Assembly (NCBI GenBank): GCA_964036295.1
Contig: OZ038473.1
Location: forward strand, 3,317,501 to 3,381,500
Length of the DNA: 64,000 nt
Direction of reading: 5' to 3'
Source of the DNA: Plumapathes pennacea
Lineage: Eukaryota > Cnidaria > Anthozoa > Antipatharia > Myriopathidae
Positions 45,187-57,700 of the stretch are shown piece after piece. The notes under the pieces were generated by a model. That model saw only the letters and a program-made list of their open reading frames with translations, did not search any database and had not been told where the DNA came from. Positions within the stretch are counted from its first letter, which is position 1. Every line of letters starts with the position of its first letter. Made by a program: the position numbers and the translations under genes.

Positions 45187-48100
45187 ATGATGCCAGTTTG
45201 TGCCGTGTGCGAAAATGAGTCGTTTAACGAGGTCAACGGTCTTTATTATTGCTACATCTGTGGAACACAATCTCAAGTGAGCTAGTTTCATCTTTTCAAT
45301 TATATTACAGAACCTTATTGAATCATACACGTCCAAAAGGTCGTTTGAAGTAGCTGTTGTTGCAGATGTCAGCGGTTTGACATACAAACGAGGCGAATGG
45401 GTCATTTCAGCATTGTATTTTCCCAAAAGACTCGTTTGCATGCTTCTAAAACAAAAGAATATTGGACTGCAGACTCAAATGTAATAACAGCTATTGAGTG
45501 AGCTATAACAGCTGAGTGGCCAGGTAAAATATGCAATTTATCTTTAATCTTAGGACATAAGAGATGAGGAAACTGCTGATATGGTTCAAGATCACAACCC
45601 ACGCCTGATGGTACAAGAAAAGAAGGGTCAATCTCGCCGAAAAGACAGAAGTAAGAGAGTACCAACCTTGTTCCCATGCTTATTTTCTCAAGATCTTTTC
45701 CTCCTTCTCCCCTTCCCCCTCAACCACACTTTTTGCAGTTGCCATTTTTTTGCCTGATTTCTTCATATGCTCCAGTGGTAACGCGTGCAACGCAGGCCAA
45801 CTTAATATCTCTCTGACTGGAGTCTTGAACAGGGTAGCAAATTAGAGCACTTTGTCTTAGACAGGGTAGCAAAATTTACATTTGTGTGTATTGAATAGGG
45901 TCAGGGTTTTATAGAGTCAGTGGAACCCCCCTACCCAAATTCCTATTGAATACCCCTGGGATATAAAGTATGAAACTATTTCCTCATGGAACATTACCGG
46001 TAGTTTGTCTTTTTACCACAACACACTAGTTTCTCGCTCTCTGATTGGTCGATTTACCGTGGTAAATAAGAGTCCAGACAACGATGCTGACGCCAGCTGA
46101 CGCCAGCATGTCACGTTTTGCAGCGAAATACAACGAAAATTCCTGTATATTTCTAAATGTTGTGGTAAAAAACAAATTTCCACTGGTTTGCCGTGGTGTG
46201 GACTCTTATTTACCACGATTTACGTCATCACATGGTCAAAATTAGTTGCGGACTCACTCGGCGAAGCGCCTCATGAGTCCACAACATTTTGACCATGTGA
46301 TGACATAAATCGTGGTAAATAAGAGTCCACACCACGGCAAACCAGTGGAAATTTATTAAATTTATGATCTGGTGTTCAGACTATGAAGACAAAGGGCAAC
46401 CTTGGGTGATGTGTGAAGCATATCAGTTTGTCATCAAAGCTCAAGTTGAAGCACTCATTAAACTTGGAGTCAACCCCAAGCTCAAGGTACAAAGATCAAG
46501 GGAACTTTTTCAGGTTTCCAGTAGCGGCAGTGGCACTGGGAACAGTGGTTTTTGTTTGGTTCCCTGAATATGGGTTATAACACAAGTGTTACTGTAACAA
46601 TATCATGCTAGCCCTACATGGCTGACGAGGTAAAAGAAAAGATCAAGCCCCGAAATTATACGAACATTTTTGGAAATTTGTCTGTTATAGAATTTAAAAT
46701 CCAAAAAGGTTATAGGGATTGATATTAATTATATGCATTAGCACATTTGCAGGAATTTACAGAACAAGCCATACATATTACTGTCAGGCTGGTGTTACTT
46801 TTGACCCCTTTTGGCTTTGCTCAGATGAAGATAAATTACTATTTTCTCCTGCAGTTTATCACCAGAAATATATAAATATATCATACAGGAAGGAGAACTT
46901 GGCTTTTGACGCCTTATTCAGATGAAAGTTGATCAAAGTTTCAATTCCTGTGACATCACTCCTAAATTTTCTACTGAAAAGTTTGGCAAAACTGTATTTT
47001 GAACTCGGGAGTGAAAGGGTTAAATGGCAATAATTTTTACAATAATTATGTTACTTTTCTCAGGACATAGTTGGTCAGATCTGGTTCAAATATCTGCAGC
47101 ACTTTGGTATTGCTTTCCAAAATGCTCCTGAGGGTACTGGAGTCTCTGTAAATGTGCCTTCCTCTGCACGGGATGCCTACATCTTTGGGAAGCCTTGGAA
47201 GACAGACCGCCGCCAAGAAGTGATCCAAGAGAGTGATGAGGATCAACTTGAATTGTGCTCCCAGTTATCAAAAGAGGAGTTCTATGATGGTACTATCTCA
47301 CAATAGGTTTTAAATTTCTCAGCTCTTTAAGTACCCAGAATTTAGAGATCAGTATTAAAATTAAAGGTAGAAATTTAACCTTTGAGGTACAAACATTTTA
47401 CAGTGAGCTAAACGAAATCTGGTAGCATATTATATGTTATAAGCTTATACTATAATGTGACAGTCTCCTGCTTTTTCTGCCTACAATAACATACTGCACA
47501 GTAGTCACTGAATTCATATCTGGGGTGAAAATGGAGTCAAAGTGTTTTGGAATTCCAAACAGCATGGCTTTTGTTGGTTGAAGTAGCAGATCATGATATT
47601 ATGTCTTCCAATTTTTGTTCTTTTAATTGGCCCCTTTCCAACTTGGAGGGCCACTCATCAGTCTTTATACTCTAATATTATTATGCTTTGATCTGGTGCT
47701 TAGTCCTCAGGGGGTTTGCATGCTTTATCCCTTTGCCATAGTTAACAATTGTTCGCCAAAGTGGAGGTGAGTAGCGGTGGATATTTGCCGAGCCATTTCG
47801 GCACCACTATTCACCGACACTGAGGCGAATAATTGTTTTAGTATATACCACACAAGTTTAATAGCCAACTCCCAAATAGCTATTTTATTTCCAACAAAAG
47901 TGGACAAAAATTGGGTTCACGTGCCATTTTGTTTACCGGAAGCCGCCGGGAGGTGAATAGTACTCGATATTCCGAGATTGAGGAGCCAATCAGAGTGCGC
48001 GAAAAGCACTATTCACTTGTGTGGTATATACTAGCATAAGATATTGCAGGCTGGGTTATTATACCATTAGTAAAATGCTTTTCTTGGTTGGAAAAAAAGG

Positions 48101-50839
48101 TTTACGTGACCATGTGAGCAACAAATGCCTTCAATTATTGCTTATAAAGACTATATTTATCTTGCTAGAGGACAATCCATGCATTGAAAGAGAAGATAAA
48201 GATGTGAGAGAGTGTCCTGAAATCAACCCTACAAATGACAGTGAAAACAAAGCTGATGACAGCACTGACAGTGAGACTGAATTTGTTGGCTCCATTGGTG
48301 TGCCAGGCATCTTGAGAAGCACAAAACGTCACAAGCTTGGGATGAGTACTACTCTTGCATTTGCATATCTTGGGCTGCTCTGGCTCAAAGAACCAGTCTT
48401 TCTATCTGATCTGCTGAGGTATGCCGCTGCCAATCACTGTCTCATGGTTTTATTTTAGTTATTTTGAGGGCGCACCATTGGCTTCCACTGATAACAGCCT
48501 TCAGGGCTGAATAAACTGGCGATGTTAAATAGAATGAACTTTCCGCAGTTCCATAGCAAGTTGTGTGTGATATTTATTTCTCTTTTCACCAGATGGACAC
48601 GTGAAGGGCACATACCTTTGTTCCGAGTTACCGATATACTGCCAGGCTACATGAAGCTCAAAGAGACTGACTCCATGCATCTGTATCTGCTACACCAAGT
48701 GAACAGAGAATGGATCAGGAGAGCCGCAGGCCATGTGGCACAGGCCATAAGGCTGCCAAAGTTCCCCGAACTATGCATGTCTGTCTTCACTTCGAGATTT
48801 ATTGTTGATCTGCAATTACCAGGTAATTTTTTTCACACTACGTACTCTACTCTGTTAGTTATGCAACACCACACTACACCAAACTACACTACATTATACT
48901 AAACCACTATACTACACTCTACATAATAGAGCAATATTTATATACACACCACACTACACTATACCATACTTACCCACAGTACACAACACTACAGTGGATA
49001 CTGCACTAAAATACACCAAACCACACTTCACTGTACACTTCTCTACACACTAAACTGCACTGTACTATTTTACGATACAATAATACTAAACTTCACCTAC
49101 ACTACACTACAATACAGTGAGTACAGTACACCACCATGACTGGCATACACTATGCGATCAGTATACACTAATTCGACACTATAATGATCACACTATACCA
49201 CACCACACCACATCACATCACATCACACTACACTACATCACACTACATCACACCACACCACACCACTACACCACACCACACAACACTACATCACATCACA
49301 TCACACCCCAACACAGCACACTACACTACATCACACTACACTACATCACACCACACTACACTACACCACACCACACAACACTACATTACATCACATCACA
49401 CCACACTACACCACACTACACCACACTAGTACATCACACTACATCACATCACACCACACCACACCACATCACACTAAACTGCACTATTACATCACTCTAC
49501 TCATACTGTATGAGCTAAACGGGGGTGCAATGGATCCTGCCTTGACTTTTATTTCCTCCAGCTCTGCTACATGGATGTGTTTGGCGGCTTTTGAAGGTTT
49601 TCCATCCACGCACACGATTCAACATTCGCGGCAAGAGACAAGAATGGACTGTACCGTGCAATGAGGAGAACGCCATGGCCTACATCATGGTGGCCATGAA
49701 ACTGTGTTACGGTTTAAACGACACTGACGAGAGGTGAGTACACTGTCTGTCTTTCTGTGGGGAACTAGATTTGGACTGCATCAAGGTGGGAATGGCATAT
49801 ATAATGAATCGACTAAGGGTCGATGTGTGAAAGCTAGACCCCGTAATGGAATTAAAAGCTGACGTTTTAAGCGCTAGTTTTAAGGTGAGCTCTCTCTAAG
49901 CCGGACACCCTCGGGACTAGATTTAGTGTCCGCTTTAGAGAGGTTTCCGCCTTAGAGAGAGTTCAGTTACGGAGAAACAAGTGAAAATCGGCAAGGACCA
50001 AATCTGCATGCTGTCCGCCTTAGAGAGGTGTCCGCTTTAGAGAGGTGTCCGCTTAGAGAGAGTTGAGTGTATTGTTTTGTCCCTGCAGAGACCAGGCGAA
50101 TCTAGCAGAGGAAACACGAGATCCCTCCGAGAATTCCCTCCCTGTGTTTGAAGACTGGTTAGGCGGTTTCAAAAAATGTTTTTCAGAGCGAGCGAGGAAC
50201 GGCGTGCCTTGGTCAAAAGAAGAATTGAATCTTCTTCAGGAACCGTCGAATTACGGTACGTTCTGTAAAACGGACATCTTTGGCAAATGGGTGCAACCTG
50301 ACTTAGCAGCAACCGAGGAACGCAGTCCACATTTTAGACTATCCCCGCTGTGCCGAGCGCTACGGCTCGAAAACCGAGAAAAGCGTTCGGAACTCTTCCG
50401 CAGTTTAGTATCTGGTGGTAACCATAGCAACCTAGACGCAGAACAAAAGTCTTCGCCGACCAGCTTCCCCACGACTTGCAGACACACTGCAAGTGGCGCT
50501 GATAAAGAAGGAGAACAACCACAAGCAAACTGCAGTCAGAAGTGTTTCACAGCCACGAAGTTGCGGAGAATCCCGTTCGAGAGTCTTCATCCACAAAGGG
50601 AAAATAGCGTTCAGGGTTCCAGGTACTTTCTGTACTTGAAGGATGAAGACGGCTTGCGGTCCGTTCATCATTCGTACAACTCTGTTCTTCAGGTTCTGGC
50701 CTCGCGCATCGAGACTACACCAGAGCTTCTTCATAAGAGAGTCAAATCGCTGGAGTCGATACTTTTTAGTGAATTTTACCTTGAACACAACGATAGACGC
50801 GAATACAGCAAGTTCAACCGCCTAAAAATGTGGCTTTAG
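45187..50839 (+). CDS. TAF1B: TATA box-binding protein-associated factor RNA polymerase I subunit B
   Basis: TAF1B is the TFIIB-like subunit of the SL1/TIF-IB complex that brings RNA polymerase I to rDNA promoters. Eight exons: 45187-45276, 45554-45650, 46380-46486, 47064-47289, 48169-48418, 48593-48822, 49562-49733 and 50089-50839. All have GT-AG borders and join in frame to about 640 aa (human about 590). The N terminus (MMPVCAVCENES) has the Rrn7-type zinc ribbon C-x2-C-x13-C-x2-C at residues 5-25. Later blocks such as WVMCEAYQFVIKAQVEALI, the cyclin-fold-like MSTTLAFAYLGLLWL and the C-terminal FEDWLGGFKKCF support the family. The last exon has a probable cnidarian-specific low-complexity stretch after PLCRALRLENREKR. 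A tiny upstream frame overlaps the start. A poly(A) signal AATAAA is at 51101. Confidence 0.88.
46174..46354. mobile_element. Long foldback element (about 80-bp arms) in TAF1B intron
   Basis: Arms 46174-46256 and 46274-46354 are almost perfect reverse complements (AAATTTCCACTGGTTTGCCG outermost, GGACTCA innermost) around a 17-nt loop. The right arm ends 25 nt before the exon at 46380. Related TTTACC.CGGTAAATAAGAGTCC words occur at 46050-46075. Confidence 0.85.
47839..48033. mobile_element. 195-bp MITE in TAF1B intron
   Basis: Perfect inverted ends TAGTATATACCACACAAG. The TA at each edge may be a TA target duplication. Confidence 0.75.
48838..49500. repeat. CACTA/CACAC degenerate microsatellite in TAF1B intron
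   Basis: About 660 bp of ACACTAC, ACATCAC and ACACCAC words of 5-bp basic period. It reads open by chance as a Thr/His-rich frame. Confidence 0.9.
49892..50063. repeat. Interspersed repeat with CTCTCTAAG ends in TAF1B intron
   Basis: Bounded by CTCTCTAAGC and GCTTAGAGAG, with internal repeats of GTGTCCGCTTTAGAGAGG. It ends 25 bp before the last exon. Class unknown. Confidence 0.5.
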
Positions 50840-51459
50840 TTCATCGCGCCGTTTCCGACTACGCAACAGTCTCGGTTTCTGTTCCCATATATTTTAATCA
50901 CCAGAGTCAGATCTCTGGCTCCAGATCCATGGTTCAACAGAGCCAGAGCAAGAGCCAGATCAAGCTAGAACTGGATCTGGATCTAAAACCAAAGTATTAA
51001 ATAAGATGATAATGATGATAAACTTCTGAGAATGACATAAACTGCCGAAATAATGTCGTGGCCAGGGCAATATATACACCACACTGCATGTAATATTATT
51101 AATAAAAATAAGTTTAGAGGGTAATATAAACAAGTTCTTCTCTCTTCTATTTTTGTGCAATTCAGGACAAGTAGCCAAAAGAGCTTAATAAATCGCAATA
51201 TTTCAGTGGGGCCTGGTGCTCTCGCTGGTAGTTGCGACCATGACTGGATCAGACGCACATACCAAAGTATTTGTAATTTTCCATCTACAAACTCCTGTGG
51301 TTCCGCACGGTACGTGACAAAGCTGTACATGAAGGTACCTTAAACAACAGCTATCAACTTCAGTCTGGTCTTTATAACGCAAAATTCGGTGAAGTGGCAT
51401 CTGCGAGGTATAGCATATGCAGCTAGAGCGTTCCCACAACCTTAGACCTACAACGTCAG

Positions 51460-51590
51460 GCATCTGGTGGGCTGGCTCCAACTACAACCTCAGGCACCTG
51501 GGAGAATGGGGAACAGCAACCACAGGCATCTGGTGGACTGGCTCCAACTACAACCTCAGGCAATGGGAGAATGGGGAACAGCAACCACAG
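51460..51590. repeat. Two-unit ~65-bp direct repeat upstream of D2HGDH
   Basis: The block GGCTCCAACTACAACCTCAG..GGGAGAATGGGGAACAGCAA occurs twice in succession, with a partial third (GGTCCAACTA). 50840-51459 holds the TAF1B 3' UTR and nothing else recognised. Confidence 0.75.
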
Positions 51591-51707
51591 ACATCTCGGA
51601 GACTTGGTCCAACTAAGTCTGAGGTAGTTGGTGGAGACCTGGAAACGACACAGGGACATCTCAGGAAGGCTTACACCAAGTACTGCGTGCATGCTCGTCT
51701 CGTATAT

Positions 51708-54700
51708 ATGGCTTTGGCGTGCCTGGTACCGCGGTGTAGAACTTTGCAAAGATCACGGCGAGTATTAGCTTCATGTCTTAGAGTTTACGATAATGCGTTA
51801 CACGTGGGATTTCCGAGGTCAAAGCCGGTTAAATCTGGATGCCATGTCAATTGTCGCTCATACATTCAGCTGACCAGTGAACGCTATCCACATGTGAAGA
51901 GAGGAGATTTTGCACAGGTTAGTTAGGTGTCTGGGCTACACTATAGACTCTTTGTAATGTCTTTTGAGAGCTGATGATAATGATATTAAAATATTTTAAG
52001 AGGAAGCCTTAGTCACCACTCCCCCTCCCGCCCTCCCCAATAAAAAAAAGACACTATTTGAATTTTTTAAAAATATTTTGGTCCAATGTCCAACTGCATA
52101 GGCAGAAAACGCTGTCAAATCCTTCTTACCAGTTAATTGGGCTCCACTTATGTGTTGGGGGTAATTAGCCTGCGTTGACCAGTGACACAAGGAGAAAGAG
52201 GGGAAGGAAAGGGAGTGGAAATGGGAGTTGCACTAAAGACATCCTGGTGTATCATTATATTTAGGTAACAGATGAAGATATCAAAGTTTTTGAAGATATT
52301 TTACCATCAAGAGTGGTGACTGACCCTGATGAAATTGCATCTCACAATGTGGACTGGATGAAGATTGTCAGGTGAATAATGATATTAGGATGTTTTCACT
52401 GGTTGGCACTGCATTCACTCAGAAGCATGGTATGATTACATATTTTAAACTTTTTCATTTTTCATGTAGCCCTAATTAATGTTGAATAGTTTGCATGTAC
52501 AGTAAGATATACTATACCTGCCAAACATTTTTCGATTGCAAGGTGTGAGTTTTTTTCAGAATTGTGGGGTTGGAGGAGGGGGGTTGGTACGAGCGCTTGA
52601 AAGGCGCGAATTTCTAGGGGGGTCCGGGGAAAATTTTGAAATCTAGTCTCCCTGGAATGGCATTTCCTTCATTTTTGTGGTAGTTTTTAGCCAAATTTAA
52701 GCGGTTTAAATCGGTTTTTTGTAATAGCCAGCCAGGCATGAGAAATTGGTCTGCAGGCGTGAGTTGGCGTGAGATCGAAGTTTTCAACCCGCAGGCATGA
52801 GAGTTGGCAGGTATAATGTACTATTAATTTTATACTTACTATTATCATGAAGGTAATTCAAATCATGCAGTGTTTTTATATTGCAGAGGTGCTAGCCAAG
52901 TTCTTTTGAGACCAAAGACAACAGATGAAGTGTCAAAAATACTGGCATACTGTAATTCAAGAAGGTGTGTGGCTTTGCTGGGATTATAACATAGATTAAT
53001 ATTCAGACTATAACTTTGTAATAACTGATGTCAAAAATGAATATTAAACTTCTACAATGAAACTTTGATATAACGATCCTCGGTATAATGAAAACCTCAC
53101 TACAGCGAATGATATTCTGCAGCCCGTTGCAGCCCTGTAGTTACAGTAAAATGTATGGAAGCGGAACCTCTCTATAACAGAACCCTGTTTATATCAAACT
53201 CATTTTAATGTCCTAGTCCCTTGGCCTTCGTTATATTGAGGTTTCTCTGTACAGTGTTGGTACCTGAATCAGTACATTTACTTGTATGTCAGTGAGTCTG
53301 TATTTTTCTTGATGTTTTATATGTTTTAACTTCCCAGGTTAGCAGTTGTCCCACAAGGTGGAAACACAGGATTAGTTGGTAAAAGATAATTATCAAAAGT
53401 AAAACATTGTACTCGTGTTCGTCAATCCTCTATGAAACTCTTTGGCCCACACTGATTGCTTCTTATGTGTCAGTATGTCTCAAAGCTACTCTAGTGGGTT
53501 GTGTTACACATTTCAACTCTAATAAGCTATATTATTGCTTATATATCTTTTTTTTTTTGGGCCATACAGGTGGTAGCGTACCAGTGTTTGACGAAATCAT
53601 ATTGTCAACATCCCTGATGAATGAAGTTATAAGTCTGGATGAAGTGTCTGGTGAGTAGAAGTATATACTCTGCTGCTTTACAGTTGTTTAGTAGAAAGCA
53701 GATGAGATCTGAAATGCTGACTGAAATACAATGATGCAGCACAGTTTAATATTGCTATGGGGTGGCAAATGGTAAAATTTGAGACTTGCCAAGATGCTGA
53801 GACCCTATGTTTGAAAATCAAAAAATCAAAAGAAAAACAAGACTTTGAGACTCATAAAATGGGCTGCCGAGATTTCAAGATCTGACCAAAATTTTCCTAG
53901 ACGCACGCTTTTCTAGTACCAATTGTCACCCTATATACTGTATTGTACCCTCTCATAGGAAAGTGACATTTTTTTATGCTTTTTGTGAACAGGAATCCTT
54001 GTTTGCCAAGCTGGGTGTATTCTAGAAGTCCTTGACAATTTGTTAAAGGAAAAGGATTTGATAATGCCTCTTGATCTTGGAGCAAAAGGCAGGTAATGTA
54101 GAGGTACTTTGCACTGCCATGCATTGGCAGATTTACTTACTAAACCAGCATAGCTTGACATGAATTGAGAAATTTGTGGTATCAATGAATAAATCACTAG
54201 GCTAAAGTTTCTAGGGAACTATTTTATACACAGCATATCAGTTGTAAGTTTTATATCAAGACTGTTCTCCAAGGAAATTGAAATTTGACATGTGTCAACT
54301 TTAGAAGTATACAAATGTGGTGGCCATTCCCTTCTACACAATGTAGGTCACAAAACTAATCAATATCTCGATGCTTGAAAGTTTTGTCTATTTACTTGTG
54401 AACAATAATACACTTTACGAATTGCAATATTTCAACTGGAACATCTTTTAAAAGCCCTACATGTAGTGTGTTCTTTAGGTTATGACTGGCTAAAGTATAA
54501 TTTATTGTGATAAGAAAATTACAGTACGACACAAAGTTTGCATTTTCTCAAACCACTTCATGCAGCTGTCAGATTGGAGGCAACATTTCTACAAATGCAG
54601 GAGGATTAAAGTTGATGAGATATGGCTCCCTTCATGGCAGCTTGTTGGGGCTTGAAGTGGTAATTATAAAAATGAAATTTTATTTATGTCACACAAGAGT

Positions 54701-57700
54701 CATATATTGAAGTCGATATCCTCACAAGAGCATTATATTTTCCTGGGTCAATACTTCAGTACTTCACATGTAGTTACTGTATATACCAGATACTGTACTT
54801 CAGATATATTGCAGGCAATATTTTACTTGAGTTGTTTTGTACTACTCATAATCATGTTTTGTTCAGTGAAAGTTGGGAGAATTGCAGCATAATTACAGCA
54901 ACCCACTTGGATCTAAAAGTATTTTATACTCTCATTACAACTCTGTAAGTCCATAGCCAGCCAAGGTACAGCGAGGTATGAATAATCTGCAACATTAGTA
55001 AGTTATTTGTGGCTCATTCCACATGAGAAGTGGAAGAATGATGAATTTTCAAATCAAACACTTTAGGAAAATTATGATGTCATTGAAGAGTACACACTAC
55101 AACCTATCCAAAATGCATAAGTCAGGTGAAATTTTGTCCCCTCCCACTCTGTGGGGTCCACTTTTATATCGTTCTAAAAAAAAATGAACGGAGACTGGTG
55201 ACAAACATGAAACTTCATTTGAAAGCAGTGAGGAAACCAGACTTAGCCTTATGTACTGGTATTGGTATAAGAAAAGACCTCAATCCTAGTCTTCACTGGA
55301 TTAGGATAATTCCAACTTACAACCATTCCGAACCGATTTATAATCTGTTGAATATCTGTTACGGACATTACGTAATGTCCGTAACAAAAAGAGGTATTTT
55401 TAACTATTGCATGCAGAATTGAAATCAGCTGCCTATAATATTTGTGCTGCTCTTTTAGCTCACTAAAGGCTTCATACCAGTGTTAATTGTTTTGGCTCTA
55501 ATAACTCCATCGTTAAGATAAATAGGGCTAAAGAGTGTTACGGACATTACGTTACGGACATTACATTCTGTCAATGTCCAAAACAAACAAGAAATAATCA
55601 ATTTTCAATGAATCCTGCATCACACTTAAATGACATCTGTAGCTTAGATGCTGAGAGTAACAGTAACAAACAATATTGAAAAAATCCTTCATGTTGAAGT
55701 CCTGACATCAAGTGCCAATATAGAGTACACGAAAGTGAATGTACATAATAACTATGCATCTTTTGTGGGATCCGTTTGCATCCACAATTAGTGAAAATGA
55801 AATTAAAAAAAGAACAACTATAAGATTTGTATATTGGAAGAGATAAATATTGTTAATATCTTCTTGTGCAACTGAACTGCCACTCAATGCTGCACAAATT
55901 CATAATAACATTTACTGCAAACTGATCCAAACAGCACAGACTTGAATTGAGCACAGGTTCTTTAGTGCACTGTCACTTAGCCTTCCTCTGCTTCCTTAGT
56001 GCACAGAAGATCTTTTCAATCTCATATGCTTTGGGACAACAAGTGGGCCAGTGCTTTCAAGAATTACTGGGCCATAAAACACACAAAGGATGCACTTCAT
56101 CCAGGTCATCTCTTCTTGGCCAGTTGAACCTGTCAGCTCCAACTCGATGGAGGAACTTGAACATCACAGATTCTTTGCTTTGGTGTATAGCGCCCTTCCA
56201 ACATAATAAATGGTGGCATATTCTACTACATAATACTGCTCAGGCATTACTCCACCTGGTGGTATAGGGTGCAGAACTTTCTGATGCAAATCAAGCAGCA
56301 TAATTTTCCTGAATGCTGGAATGCTAGCTTCACCAACAATTTTGCTAGTTTCAGTACAACTGCCATTCTTTTTCTTAGGCTATGGGGCAGATGTTTCTTC
56401 ACTTGCCCACAGCTTTTCCAAGGGCCTGGGGTCTTTGGTAATCCAATTGTTCAGGCTGTAACTGGTCAGGTTTGCTTCCACTCTTCCCTTGTTTTTAAGC
56501 AGCCTACATTTCCTGACTCTGTCCTATTTAGCTTATTCTTCTGGCAGCTTCATCTGGTGTGAGAATGTTTGCACTCTTATTCCTTGCAGCCCTCTTTCTC
56601 TCTTTGTCATTTGCCTTGTAGGTGTTATATCTTTCAATATTTGCCTTCAGATTTTTCCTAAACTCTTTAGCCCTTTTTGCTTCTGACTTTCTGCTCCTGC
56701 CCATTTCTTTACATAATTAAACTTAATGGTGGTATACTTCAAACTCAAAGAGTATCATTGAGCATGCTCAGAAAGACAATCCACTGACAACCTTTTCCGG
56801 TACTCATGGCTCAGGTTGAATGTAAAATGACTGTACCTGACCTTAATTTATTTCAAAACTTTCTTCAACTGTGTGTTTAGAAATGATATTGTTGGATACC
56901 ACAACTAAACTAAACAAAATGACTCAAGGAAGATTTATATCTGCATTTTTAGTGTCAAATTCACAGACCGTAATGTCCGTAACACCTGCTGTAATGTCCG
57001 TAACACTACATTTTTGTAAATATAATGCAACAAAATAAACTATGAGGAAAATTATCACAGCATTATAAAACTTTGACCACTATCCAATAAGAAAAAAATA
57101 ATTGCTATCTCAGGACTTCTCACAATTCACAGGAATTGAGCTTTCAAAGTCAAAATCAAAACGTCTGGTTGTTTTGCTGTAATGTCCGTAACAGATCTTT
57201 AAATCAACACAACAGGCAGCTAAGAATAAGCATTCTTTTTTCTTTTTTGCCAAGTGAGGGAGGGGACTTCAAGTTATCATGCAGTGTACAAGAAACAGCA
57301 AAACATTGCATATCCTATGTGGAGCTGCAACTTGAATGTTAAAAAATCGTCTGAATGTAATGTCCGTAACGGTGGAATGAGCCTTGTACAGTAGTTTTAG
57401 ATGACCATAATATGCAGGACTGTGTTTTACTATATTTCCCAGGTTCTAGCTGATGGCACAGTTGTTGATTGTCTCACATCTCTGAGGAAAGATAACACAG
57501 GTTTGTGCATGAAAGAACTGATCGCATGCATGTACTGTATGTAGGTAATAAATATCGTTTATTTAAAGTCGAAGCATTAGGGAGTGGTTGCCCATTCTCC
57601 TGAGCCAGAGGCTCATGTTTCAAATGTCCGACTGGTGGAATACCTGTAGAAAGAAGACAGGTTCAGAAGGGAAAAACCGTTGGAGTTGCCCCCTCGGATG

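Noticed and set aside
49117-49518. Thr/His-rich open frame
   Set aside because: Made by the CACTA-type microsatellite in a TAF1B intron.
51417-51707. N-terminal extension of D2HGDH
   Set aside because: The frame is open upstream but consists of the local direct repeats; the ATG at 51708 gives an Arg-rich mitochondrial presequence and the expected length.
55947-56686. Plus-strand open frames in the D2HGDH intron
   Set aside because: They are shadows of the more convincing decayed minus-strand remnants.
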